Source: Actinomycetes bacterium
Lineage (GTDB): Bacteria > Actinomycetota > Acidimicrobiia > Acidimicrobiales > RAAP-2
Length of the DNA: 33,098 nucleotides
Assembly (NCBI GenBank): GCA_021828005.1
Contig: JAKATJ010000012.1
Location: 1 to 33,098 of the forward strand
Direction of reading: 5' to 3'
Numbering within the stretch: position 1 is the first letter of the stretch; each line of letters begins with the position of its first letter. Positions 12,482 through 20,714 of the stretch are shown in pieces. The notes under the pieces are model-generated. The model ran no database searches. It was not told the DNA's origin and saw only the letters and a list, made by a program, of their open reading frames with translations. The position numbers were made by a program, and so were the translations under genes.

Positions 12482-13536
12482 GCGAGCTCCTCCAGGGCGG
12501 CGAGCACGGCCTCCGGCGCGACCTCGCGCACGAGCTCGACGCCGCGAGGGCCGTCGAGGACGAACGCCAGGTCGTGCGCAGCCTTCTTGTCCCGTGCCAT
12601 GTACGAGAGGAGCCTCTCCTTGTCGACGCCCGCGAGGCCGGAGGGGAACCGGCCGGACAGGCCGAAGCGTGCCAGCACCTCGCGGTGGAACGCCACCCGA
12701 TCGTCTTCGATGCGACCGAGACGCCGGGCGAGCAGCGCAGCGTAGACGAGCCCGACGGCCACCGCCTCCCCGTGGCGGAGGTCGCCGCCCACCTCCAGGC
12801 AGGCGGCCTCGAGCGCGTGGGCGAGGGTGTGGCCGTAGTTCAAGAGGACCCGCTCCCCCGTGTCGCGCTCGTCTGCCGAGACCACCGCCGCCTTGCGGGC
12901 GACGCAGCGGGCGACCTGGACCTCGAGCCCGAGCAGCGGGAGGTCGGGCTCCCCCAAGAACGCGTACTTCGCCATCTCGCCGCGTCCCGACGCCCACTCG
13001 CGCGCGGGCATGGTCTCGAGCAGCGCGGTGTCGCAGATGACCCCGGAAGGCTGCCAGAAGGCTCCCACGAGGTTCTTTCCCTCGGGCAGGTCGACCCCGG
13101 TCTTCCCGCCGATCGCCGCGTCGACCTGGCAGAGCAGCGACGTCGCGACGGTGCAGTACGGCGTGCCGCGGTGGTAGCAGGCCGCCACGAACCCTGCGAG
13201 GTCGCTCACGACGCCGCCGCCGACGGCCACGACCGCGTCGCTCCTCGCGAGGCCCGCGCGTGAGAACGCCCGGCAGAGCGCCCCCACGTTGGCCAGCGTC
13301 TTCGCGCGCTCCCCCGCCTCCACCGTGTGGACGGTGAACGGGATGCCGGGGTCGATCCCCGCGAACCACGGCGCGGCGGCAACCGCCTCGTCGGTGACGA
13401 CCGCTACCTGCCGGGCGGCCGGGACCCGCCGGGCGAGCAGACCGGCCAGCTCGCCGGACGCACCCTTTCCGACGAGGACGTCGTAGCCGAACGCGCGCAG
13501 CGCAACAGGCACGGTCGTCACGTTCGACGCGCTCAT
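12472..13536 (-). CDS. aroB: 3-dehydroquinate synthase
   Basis: VVAVGGGVVSDLAGFVAACYHRGTPYCTVATSLLCQVDAAIGGKTGVDLPEGKNLVGAFWQPSGVICDTALLETMP...LNYGHTLAHALE...RHGEAVAVG. ATG 13536-13534 forms an ATGA overlap with aroK. Confidence 0.96.
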   Translation of the reverse strand: MSASNVTTVPVALRAFGYDVLVGKGASGELAGLLARRVPAARQVAVVTDEAVAAAPWFAGIDPGIPFTVHTVEAGERAKTLANVGALCRAFSRAGLARSDAVVAVGGGVVSDLAGFVAACYHRGTPYCTVATSLLCQVDAAIGGKTGVDLPEGKNLVGAFWQPSGVICDTALLETMPAREWASGRGEMAKYAFLGEPDLPLLGLEVQVARCVARKAAVVSADERDTGERVLLNYGHTLAHALEAACLEVGGDLRHGEAVAVGLVYAALLARRLGRIEDDRVAFHREVLARFGLSGRFPSGLAGVDKERLLSYMARDKKAAHDLAFVLDGPRGVELVREVAPEAVLAALEELACT

Positions 13537-14099
13537 GCGCGCGCCCGCGCCTCGGGCACCCGCCGCTGCACCTCGTCGGCCACGCCGGCAGGGTCGAGGT
13601 CGTCCACGTCGACGACCACGTCGGCGACCTCCTGGTAGAGACTGCGTCGCTCCCGGTCCAGGCGGACGAGTGCGCCCTCGGCGTCGGAGAAGAGGAGGGG
13701 GCGGTGGTCGTCCGCTCCCGCGCCGTCGCGGGCCGGCGCGGCCATGTCCGCGCGCACGCGCCGGAGCAGCGTCTCGGGCCTCGCCCGAAGCCACACCACG
13801 GTGCCGGCCCGCCGGAGGAGCGTCCGGTTCGCCGGGTCGAGCACCGCGCCGCCGGCGACCGAGACGACCGCGGGCTCGTCGTCCTCCAGCGCGGCGGCGA
13901 GCGCCCTGCTCTCCAGGGGGCGGAACGCCTGCTCGCCACCGGCCTCGAAGAGCTCCTTCACGGTGCGCCCGGTCAGCGCTTGGACCTCGTCGTCCGAGTC
14001 GACGTAGCGCCAGCCGAGGCGACGAGCGAACAGCTCGCCCACCGTCGTCTTGCCGGCGCCCATCATCCCGACGAGGAGCACGCGGCGCGGCGTCGTCAT
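13533..14099 (-). CDS. aroK: Shikimate kinase
   Basis: 188 aa; [61 protein letters not shown]. Confidence 0.95.
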   Translation of the reverse strand: MTTPRRVLLVGMMGAGKTTVGELFARRLGWRYVDSDDEVQALTGRTVKELFEAGGEQAFRPLESRALAAALEDDEPAVVSVAGGAVLDPANRTLLRRAGTVVWLRARPETLLRRVRADMAAPARDGAGADDHRPLLFSDAEGALVRLDRERRSLYQEVADVVVDVDDLDPAGVADEVQRRVPEARARA

Positions 14100-15289
14100 G
14101 CGCGCACGGGCGGCGACAGCGTCTCGCCGAGGGCGCCGAGGTAACCGTCTCGGTTCCTCACCACCTCTGCGACCGAGTCCCCGCCAAACTTCCTCAGCGC
14201 CTCGTCCGCGAGCACGAGCGCCACCATCGTCTCGGCCACGACGCCCATCGCGGGCACCGAGGTGACGTCCGTGCGCTCCTTGAAGCTCACGGCCGGGCTG
14301 TTCGTGGCCACGTCCACCGTCTCGATGACGGGCCGGCCCAGGGTCGCCAGGGGCTTCATCGCCGCGCGGGCGACCAGGAGCCCGCCGATCGAGATGCCGC
14401 CCTCGATCCCGCCCGCGCGCGCCGTGTCACGGACGTACCCGCCTGACGCGGCAGCGGCAGCGTCGACGCGGATGGCGTCGTGGGCCGCGGACCCGCGGCG
14501 CGCTGCCACCTCCCACCCGTCGCCGATCTCCACGGCCTTCACCGCCGGGATGCTCACCAGGGCCTGCGCGAGGAGGCCGTCGAGCCGCCGGTCCCAGTGC
14601 ACGTGGCTCCCGAGCCCGACGGGGACGCCGTAGGCGAGCACCTCGGCCACCCCGCCCAAGGAATCGCCCTCCTTCGCAGCGGCCTTCACCGCGGCCACCA
14701 TCCGCTCCTCGGCTTCGGGGTCGGCCGTCCGCACGGGTGAGGCGTCGATCCGCTCCAGGTCCCCGGGCCCGGGCCGCGTCTCTTCGCTCGCGCGTTCGGG
14801 GCCGAGCTGGACGACGTGGCTCAGCACGTGCATCCCGAGCCGGGCGAGCAGCAGCTTGGCGAGCGCGCCGGCCGCCACCCGCGCGACCGTCTCCCGGGCG
14901 GACGCGCGCTCGAGCACGTCGCGTGCGTCGTCGAAGCCGTACTTCTGCATGCCCGCGAGGTCCGCGTGGCCAGGTCGGGGCCGGGTCAGCACCGTCGAGG
15001 GCGCGCCCGGTGCGGGCGACATCTCCTCGGTCCACTTCCGCTCCCACTCGGAGTTCCCGATCTCGATCGCGACCGGCGACCCCAGGGTCCGCCCGTGGCG
15101 CACGCCGCCCAAGATGGTGAGCTCGTCCGCCTCGAAGCGCATCCTCGGCCCCCGGCCGAAGCCGAGACGACGCCGGCGCAGCTCCGCGCCCACGTCGTCG
15201 GCCGTCACCCGCAGCCCGGCGGGCAGGCCCTCGACCACGACGACGAGCGCCTTTCCGTGCGACTCGCCGGCCGTCAGGTACCGCAGCAT
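14096..15289 (-). CDS. aroC: Chorismate synthase
   Basis: 397 aa; [26 protein letters not shown]...[44 protein letters not shown]...[25 protein letters not shown]. Confidence 0.97.
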   Translation of the reverse strand: MLRYLTAGESHGKALVVVVEGLPAGLRVTADDVGAELRRRRLGFGRGPRMRFEADELTILGGVRHGRTLGSPVAIEIGNSEWERKWTEEMSPAPGAPSTVLTRPRPGHADLAGMQKYGFDDARDVLERASARETVARVAAGALAKLLLARLGMHVLSHVVQLGPERASEETRPGPGDLERIDASPVRTADPEAEERMVAAVKAAAKEGDSLGGVAEVLAYGVPVGLGSHVHWDRRLDGLLAQALVSIPAVKAVEIGDGWEVAARRGSAAHDAIRVDAAAAASGGYVRDTARAGGIEGGISIGGLLVARAAMKPLATLGRPVIETVDVATNSPAVSFKERTDVTSVPAMGVVAETMVALVLADEALRKFGGDSVAEVVRNRDGYLGALGETLSPPVRA

Positions 15290-15295
15290 CCCCCC

Positions 15296-15301
15296 ACGCT
15301 A
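15296..15301 (-). promoter_or_regulatory. Putative -10 box of aroC (leaderless start)
   Basis: Minus strand TAGCGT-GGGGGG-ATG: TANNNT 6 nt upstream of the start codon. Confidence 0.55.
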
Positions 15302-15312
15302 CCGAGCGCCGG

Positions 15313-15342
15313 GCGAACGGGGAGCCGGCGCCCCCCGTTCGC
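15313..15342 (-). terminator. Hairpin downstream of the nfuA-like/prepilin peptidase operon (intrinsic-like, no T-tract)
   Basis: Perfect 10-bp inverted repeat GCGAACGGGG (15313-15322) / CCCCGTTCGC (15333-15342), 10-nt loop, about 36 nt past the 15379 stop. Confidence 0.5.
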
Positions 15343-15378
15343 GGCGTGAGCCGCCCGCCCCCGAGCGCGGCGCGCGGC

Positions 15379-16170
15379 CTAGCGGGCGTGGAGCCAGAGG
15401 CCGCCCAGCCAGGCGCCCCACAGGACGCCGAACATCGTGCCGAGCGCGAGCGCGGGCGCGAACGGGAAGCGGCGGCGGCCGCGGGTGGACAGGACCGCGA
15501 TGCCGAACAGCGCGCCAGCCACGAACGCCGCGAGGAACCCGAGGTAGAGGGCAGCGAACCCGAGCCATCCGAGCGCGCCGCCGCACAACCCGGCGAGCCG
15601 CACGTCCCCGAAGCCCATCGCCTTGGGGGAGATCCACCACACCACCCCGAAGAGGACGAACGCGATCGCTCCGCCTCCGAGGGCTTCGACCATCGGGCGC
15701 CACGCGTGGTCCGTCGCCGAGGCGGCCAGGAGCCCCGCTCCCACCACCGCCGCCGCGACGTAGACGATACGGCGCGGGACGAGGCCGGTGCGCAGGTCGG
15801 TGACCGAGACCACCACGAGCGCGCCGGCGAGCACGCAGTACGCAGCGAGCTGCGGGACCGCTCCGAGCCGGACCGCGCCGAGCGCGCAGGCGGCCGCGGT
15901 GACCAGGGACACGGCTCCCGTCTCGAGCGCGGCCGGCGCGCCGGCACGGACCACCGTCGCTGTCACGTCCCCCGGCGACCGGGCGCCGGCTGTCGGCGCG
16001 CCGGCCGGCGGCGGTCCGGCAACGGCCAACGCGGGACCTGCGGCGCCGTCCGCGGCGAGCTGGGGCTCGCCGGTTGCGGCCGGGCGCCGGACCTGTCGCG
16101 CGACGAGGTCGAGCAGCGGCCCGGCTGCTGCTCCGCCGACGCCGCAGACGGCCACAACCCAGGCCGTCAT
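15379..16170 (-). CDS. A24 family prepilin peptidase
   Basis: 263 aa polytopic; VVSVTDLRTGLVPRRI (catalytic Asp) and PKAMGFGDVRLAGLCGG (GxGD signature). No N-terminal CxxC methyltransferase motif; Ala/Pro-rich loop instead. Confidence 0.85.
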   Translation of the reverse strand: MTAWVVAVCGVGGAAAGPLLDLVARQVRRPAATGEPQLAADGAAGPALAVAGPPPAGAPTAGARSPGDVTATVVRAGAPAALETGAVSLVTAAACALGAVRLGAVPQLAAYCVLAGALVVVSVTDLRTGLVPRRIVYVAAAVVGAGLLAASATDHAWRPMVEALGGGAIAFVLFGVVWWISPKAMGFGDVRLAGLCGGALGWLGFAALYLGFLAAFVAGALFGIAVLSTRGRRRFPFAPALALGTMFGVLWGAWLGGLWLHAR

Positions 16171-16177
16171 GGCGCGC

Positions 16178-16816
16178 TCAGTAGTACGGGTTGGCGCCGA
16201 CCGCGTGGTCCGTCACGTCCACCACCCGGGTGATCTCGGGGACCTCCTCGCGCAGGGCGGTCTCGATTCCCTGCGACAACGTCATGCGGGACATCGCGCA
16301 GCCCTGGCAGCCGCCCGACAGCCGCAGGTACGCGACGCCGCCGCCTTCGTCGATCGCGACGAGGTCGGATCGGCCGCCGTGCGCGGCGATCGAGGGGTTG
16401 ACCATCTCCTCCAGCACCGCCCTCACGCGGGTGCCGAGAGGGCCGTCGAGGCCCGCCGCCATCACGTCTTCGGGTACGCCGAGCTCGTCGGGCTCGGGCG
16501 AGTTCGGGTTCACCAGGACGAGCCCGCCCTCGCCCTCGGCATTCCACTCGAGCCGCGCGCCGCGCAGCCGGTCGACGCTCGACTTCGGAACCACGATGGT
16601 CAGCTCGTCGTCCACGACGAGGGTGTCGTCGTCCGCGGCATCCGCCCGGGCCTGGAAGTAGAGGTCGTAGACGAACTGGGCATGCTGCACGCCGCGCACC
16701 TCGAGCCACAGCGCGAGGCCGCCAGGGTCCTGCTCTTGCGCGAGCGCCTCTGCCACGACCTGGCGCGCCTCGGGCGACAGCGTGACGAGGGCGAGCTCTT
16801 CTGCGATCCGTGCCAT
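16178..16816 (-). CDS. NfuA-like Fe-S biogenesis protein (HesB-like N-domain + NifU C-domain)
   Basis: MARIAEELALVTLSPEARQVVAEAL...LEEMVNPSIAAHGGRSDLVAIDEGGGVAYLRLSGGCQGCAMSRMTLSQGIETALREEVPEITRVVDVTDHAVGANPYY; NifU CxxC (GGCQGC). Start refined to ATG 16816 behind TACAAT. Confidence 0.88.
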   Translation of the reverse strand: MARIAEELALVTLSPEARQVVAEALAQEQDPGGLALWLEVRGVQHAQFVYDLYFQARADAADDDTLVVDDELTIVVPKSSVDRLRGARLEWNAEGEGGLVLVNPNSPEPDELGVPEDVMAAGLDGPLGTRVRAVLEEMVNPSIAAHGGRSDLVAIDEGGGVAYLRLSGGCQGCAMSRMTLSQGIETALREEVPEITRVVDVTDHAVGANPYY

Positions 16817-16822
16817 CGCGCC

Positions 16823-16839
16823 ATTGTACGGGGTATGGT
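16823..16839. promoter_or_regulatory. Divergent leaderless -10 boxes for the nfuA-like gene (-) and cysteine-cluster protein (+)
   Basis: Minus: TACAAT (16828-16823), GGCGCG, ATG. Plus: TATGGT (16834-16839), 8 nt, ATG 16848. Start codons are only 31 bp apart. Confidence 0.65.
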
Positions 16840-16847
16840 CCGGCGCC

Positions 16848-17621
16848 ATGGCCACCCGCCACGTCCCCGTCCACGAATGGGTGAGCTTCGAGGATCCCGA
16901 CGAGGACCGGACCTGGGTGTTCGACGTGACGTTCCTCACCAGCAACTGGACCTGCATCTACGGCCGCGGCTGCCAGGGGGTCCTCACCGAGCCCGCTCCC
17001 GAACTGGTCCACGGGTGCTGCTCCTACGGGGCGCACTTCGTCGACGACGACGACGTCCGCCGCGTCGAGCGGGCGGCCGGGAAGCTGAGCGACAGACAGT
17101 GGCAGTACCGCAGCCGTGCCCTGAAGAAGGGGATCACCCGCCAGACCAGGCGGGGCGAGACCATCACCCGGCTCGTCGACGGCGCCTGCATCTTCCTCAA
17201 CCGGCCGGGCTTCCCCACCGGTCCGGGGTGCGCGCTCCACCAGGCCGCGCTCGCCGGGGGGCGACGCCCGCTCGACCTGAAGCCCGAGGTGTGCTGGCAG
17301 CTGCCGCTCCGCAGGGAGGACCAGGTCGCCGATGACGGCCACGTCACCTCGACGGTCGGACAGTGGGACAGGCGCCACTGGGGGGCCGGGGGGCAGGAGT
17401 TCGCCTGGTGGTGCACCGAGTCGAAAGAGGCCTTCGTCGGGACGTCACCGGTCTACGAGCAGATGGCCGACGAGCTCGCCGAGATGACGGGCAGGAAGGT
17501 GCACCGGGCGCTTTGCGCCTACCTCGAAGACCGGGCCCGGCGCGTGCGGGTCCCGCTCCCCCACCCCGCGGTCCGCCGCAACGATCGCGAGCGGTTGCTT
17601 CCGGGGACCGACGCCGGCTGA
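16848..17621 (+). CDS. Conserved cysteine-cluster protein of unknown function (YkgJ/DUF3109-like Cys pattern)
   Basis: 257 aa MATRHVPVHEWVSFEDPDEDRTWVFDVTFLTSNWTCIYGRGCQGVLTEPAPELVHGCCSYGAHFVDDDD...DGACIFLNRPGFPTGPGCALHQAAL...LKPEVCWQLPLR; start refined from 16782. Confidence 0.75.
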   Translation: MATRHVPVHEWVSFEDPDEDRTWVFDVTFLTSNWTCIYGRGCQGVLTEPAPELVHGCCSYGAHFVDDDDVRRVERAAGKLSDRQWQYRSRALKKGITRQTRRGETITRLVDGACIFLNRPGFPTGPGCALHQAALAGGRRPLDLKPEVCWQLPLRREDQVADDGHVTSTVGQWDRRHWGAGGQEFAWWCTESKEAFVGTSPVYEQMADELAEMTGRKVHRALCAYLEDRARRVRVPLPHPAVRRNDRERLLPGTDAG

Positions 17622-17655
17622 CGCTCCGGGCGGGCTCGCCGGTCGTGCGCGGCGG

Positions 17656-17865
17656 TCAGTCCTCGAGCGGGTCGCGCTCCCAGTCGTCGTGCGAGGGCGC
17701 GAGCGACCCGAGGATCCGGTCGTACTGGTCCTCCTCGGCGAGGCACCACGACGCGTGCACATCCTCGGGCTCGGCTCCGCACTCCGGGCACCGCTCCCCA
17801 GCGGTGGTGACTGAACGCTTGAGGCTACGCGCTTCTTCGAAGCGCCGATGGCGTCCCTTCTTCAC
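17656..17865 (-). CDS. Small zinc-ribbon-like protein
   Basis: GTG 17865 gives MKKGRHRRFEEARSLKRSVTTAGERCPECGAEPEDVHASWCLAEEDQYDRILGSLAPSHDDWERDPLED (69 aa) with AAGGGAG 5 nt upstream; CPxCG...C motif. An alternative ATG lies at 17925. Confidence 0.65.
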   Translation of the reverse strand: MKKGRHRRFEEARSLKRSVTTAGERCPECGAEPEDVHASWCLAEEDQYDRILGSLAPSHDDWERDPLED

Positions 17866-18064
17866 GACCACTCCCTTGCTGCCCGTCCGCGCTCGAGACG
17901 CTTGGTCGACCGAGCCTGGGGCCATGTAGACGACCTGGCCGACACCTGCCCATCGCAATCGGTGAGCGCCCGGCCGCGCTTGCAGTGTAGTCGTTGGAAC
18001 GCGCCCCACCTCGTCGCCTCCGGGGCGTGTGCGCCGGCTCCACCCCTCGTATGCTGGCCCGACG

Positions 18065-18277
18065 ATGGATTTCGACACTGACGCGATGGTCGCGCGGTTC
18101 CGTGAACGGGCCCAGGCGGTCAAGGACCGCGGGCTCCCTCCGGTCGAGGGGCCGGAGCGCCAGAGGTTCAGGGAGCAGGCGCAGCTCGACTACATGGACT
18201 TCGCCATGATCGGCGACGCAGAGGCGACGCTCGAGGACGGGATCCTGACCCTGCGGGTCGACCTCCGCCCCCGCTGA
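18065..18277 (+). CDS. Small hypothetical protein (70 aa)
   Basis: MDFDTDAMVARFRERAQAVKDRGLPPVEGPERQRFREQAQLDYMDFAMIGDAEATLEDGILTLRVDLRPR; preceded by TATGCT at 9 nt; start refined from 18029. Confidence 0.65.
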   Translation: MDFDTDAMVARFRERAQAVKDRGLPPVEGPERQRFREQAQLDYMDFAMIGDAEATLEDGILTLRVDLRPR

Positions 18278-18279
18278 TC

Positions 18280-18825
18280 TCAGCCGCCGTACCTCATGGC
18301 GGTGTCCTCCATCCGCAGGAGCGGGGGCAGGTCGCCAGCGGGGCCGCCGACCGCGACGACCTCGCCCACGAAGAGCTCGTGGCTGCCGAGCAAGAGGCGG
18401 TGCCGCAGCGAGCAGTCGAGCCAGGCTGCGGCGCGCGTGAGCACGGGCGCGCCCGTCGCGCGCACCTCCACGCCCTCCCCCGCCATCGAGACGACCGCGC
18501 CGCCGTCGCGCCTTTCGATCTCGTCTTCCGAGACGGGCTTCACGAAGCGCCGAACCACTGCACGGTCCTCCCGCGCGAGCAGGCTCAACGAGAAGCCCCC
18601 GCCCGCAGCGACGAGCTCGTGAGTCACGGAGGCGGCGTCGACCGCCACCCCGACGAGCTTCGGCTCGACCGCGACCTGGAAGGCGAGGTTGGCGGTCATC
18701 AGGTTGACCCTGCCGCCCGCCGCGCTGCCCACCACGTAGAGGCCGCTCGGCATCGCCCACAGCACCCGCCGGCGGAGGCGGTCGTCGACATCCTCGGGCA
18801 CGCCGCCTCCGGCACGGCCCGGCAT
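18280..18825 (-). CDS. Flavin reductase-like (FMN-binding split-barrel) domain protein
   Basis: LRRRVLWAMPSGLYVVGSAAGGRVNLMTANLAFQVAVEPKLVGVAVDAASVTHELVAAGGGFSLSLLAREDRAVVRRFVKP...ARAAAWLDCSLRHRLLLGSHELFVGEVVAV. Confidence 0.85.
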   Translation of the reverse strand: MPGRAGGGVPEDVDDRLRRRVLWAMPSGLYVVGSAAGGRVNLMTANLAFQVAVEPKLVGVAVDAASVTHELVAAGGGFSLSLLAREDRAVVRRFVKPVSEDEIERRDGGAVVSMAGEGVEVRATGAPVLTRAAAWLDCSLRHRLLLGSHELFVGEVVAVGGPAGDLPPLLRMEDTAMRYGG

Positions 18826-19340
18826 CAGAGGATCCCTGTTGTGACCGGCAGCACGGTCGTGGTCGTCGTGGGCGGCGTCGTCCCCGTGAGGACCCGGACC
18901 CGGCGCAGCACGTCTTCGAAGAGGACCGCCGCCCGGTCCCGGTCGCGTCCGAACGCGCCGAACAGCGGGGCGCTCGCAGCCGGAGACCGGTAGCACGCCT
19001 GAGCGGCGTCGTACTCCAGGCCGTAGGCGCGCGCAAGGAGCTGGGTGACCACCGTGTCGGGTGAGGGCAGCTGGTCGTTGAATGTCTGCGAGCTGGTCGC
19101 CATCGCCGCGCACACCGTGTGCGCGGCGGTGATGCCCTTGCCCGCGGCCAGCGCCTTCTGCACGTCGTTGCCGTCGCCCTCGAGCGTGCCGATGTCCTGG
19201 CCCAGGCTCGTGCTGCCCACCCAGCTCGCGAGGCGCTGCGCCGGGCTCCCCGACGCACCGTGACCGAGGGAGACGAACGCCACGACCCCGATGGCGGCGA
19301 CCACGAACGCCCCCAGCACCAGCCATCGCCTGCCAATCAC
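18825..19340 (-). CDS. Hypothetical membrane-anchored or exported protein
   Basis: 171 aa; N-terminal hydrophobic segment RRWLVLGAFVVAAIGVVAFVSL; Thr-rich C-terminus TGTTPPTTTTTVLPVTTGIL; 1-nt overlap with the downstream flavin reductase start. Confidence 0.65.
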   Translation of the reverse strand: MIGRRWLVLGAFVVAAIGVVAFVSLGHGASGSPAQRLASWVGSTSLGQDIGTLEGDGNDVQKALAAGKGITAAHTVCAAMATSSQTFNDQLPSPDTVVTQLLARAYGLEYDAAQACYRSPAASAPLFGAFGRDRDRAAVLFEDVLRRVRVLTGTTPPTTTTTVLPVTTGIL

Positions 19341-19377
19341 CGCGCGCGGGCCGCCTCGGTCGCCGGCGCCATCTGGC

Positions 19378-20646
19378 TCACTCGACGACGAGCAGGTGGT
19401 ACTCGCGCCTCCCCCGCCGCAGCACGAGGTAGCGGTCGTGCAGCAGGTCGCCCGGGCCGAGCACCCGATCGGGGTCGTCCACGCGCCGGTTGTTCACGTA
19501 CGCGCCGCCCTGCGCGATGGCGCGGCGCGCCTCTCCCCTCGAGGCGACGAGCCCCGATGACGTCAGCGCGTCGACGACGCCCACCCCGCCGCTCAGGAGC
19601 GCCGAGCGCGCGACGCCGCTCGACGGCGCCTCGCCGACGACGTCGAGCAGCGTCCGCTCGTCGAGCGCGGCGATCTCCTCGCCGAACAGCGCGTGCGACG
19701 CGCGCTCCGCCTGCCGAGCCTCCGCCTCGCCGTGCACGAGGGTGGTCACTTCGTGCGCGAGCGCGTGCTGCGCGGCGCGGCGCTGTGGGCGCTCTGCAAT
19801 CTCCTTGTCGAGCGCCTCGACCTCGTCGTGCTCCAAGAACGTGAAGTACCTGAGGTACGTGCCGACGACGGCGTCCTCGGTCTTCATGAGGTACTGGTAG
19901 AAGTGGAACGGGCTCGTGAGCGCCGGGTCGAGCCAAACGGCTGCAGAGGCCGTCTTGCCGAATTTCGTCCCGTCGGGCTTCAAGACGAGCGGCGTCGTCA
20001 TCCCGTGCGCCGTCTTCCCTGACAGCTTGCGGATGAGCTCGACGCCCATGGTGATGTTGCCCCACTGGTCGCTCCCGCCGACCTGCAGCTCGCAGCCGTA
20101 GTCCTCGTGGAGGCGGAGGAAGTCGTAGGCCTGGAGGAGCATGTAGCTGAACTCGGTGTACGAGATCCCCTGGTCCGGGCGCTCGAAACGCGAGCGGACG
20201 GCTTCCTTGGCCACCATCTGGTTCACGGTGAAGTGCTTGCCGACGTCGCGGAGGAAGTCGATGACGGGCAGCTGGGAGAGCCACGCGCTGTTGTCGAGCA
20301 CGAGCCCGTCGGCGAGGTCGATGAAGCGTGCGAGCTGCGGTCGGATGCCCTCGATGTGGGCTGCGAGCTGCTCGGCGGAGAGGAGCGGCCGCTCGTCGGT
20401 CTTGCCTCCCGGGTCGCCGATCATGCCGGTGCCCCCGCCGCAGAGCGCGATGGGCCGGTGGCCGGCCAGCTGGAAGCGGCGGAGCGTCGCGAGCTGGAGC
20501 AGGCTCCCGATGTGGAGGCTGGCGTTCGAAGGGTCGAAGCCGACGTACAAGGTCAACCGGTCGTCGTCGAGGCGGGACCAGAGACGGTCGTCGGTCACCT
20601 GGTGCACCACCTTGCGGAAACGGAGGTCCTCCGACAGGGTCGGCAC
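19378..20646 (-). CDS. tyrS: Tyrosyl-tRNA synthetase
   Basis: VPTLSEDLRFRKVVHQVTDDRLWSRL...YVGFDPSNASLHIGSLLQLATLRRFQLAGHRPIALCGGGTGMIGDPGGKTDERPLL...VGGSDQWGNITMGVELIRK...PDGTKFGKTASAAVWLDP (KFGKT), C-terminal S4 domain. Start refined from 21405. Confidence 0.97.
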   Translation of the reverse strand: MPTLSEDLRFRKVVHQVTDDRLWSRLDDDRLTLYVGFDPSNASLHIGSLLQLATLRRFQLAGHRPIALCGGGTGMIGDPGGKTDERPLLSAEQLAAHIEGIRPQLARFIDLADGLVLDNSAWLSQLPVIDFLRDVGKHFTVNQMVAKEAVRSRFERPDQGISYTEFSYMLLQAYDFLRLHEDYGCELQVGGSDQWGNITMGVELIRKLSGKTAHGMTTPLVLKPDGTKFGKTASAAVWLDPALTSPFHFYQYLMKTEDAVVGTYLRYFTFLEHDEVEALDKEIAERPQRRAAQHALAHEVTTLVHGEAEARQAERASHALFGEEIAALDERTLLDVVGEAPSSGVARSALLSGGVGVVDALTSSGLVASRGEARRAIAQGGAYVNNRRVDDPDRVLGPGDLLHDRYLVLRRGRREYHLLVVE

Positions 20647-20714
20647 CGGACCAGCCTGCCATATCCCGCGTTCTACCCTCTCGCCGCGAGCGCGCCCTGT
20701 CGTCGCGCGGCGCC

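Noticed and set aside
17041-17060. GACGACGACGAC microsatellite-like run
   Set aside because: In-frame Asp codons within the Cys-cluster protein; no evidence of a variable repeat.
20647-20714. Possible T-box riboswitch upstream of tyrS
   Set aside because: Only 68 nt between menD stop and tyrS start, and no T-box core sequence seen.
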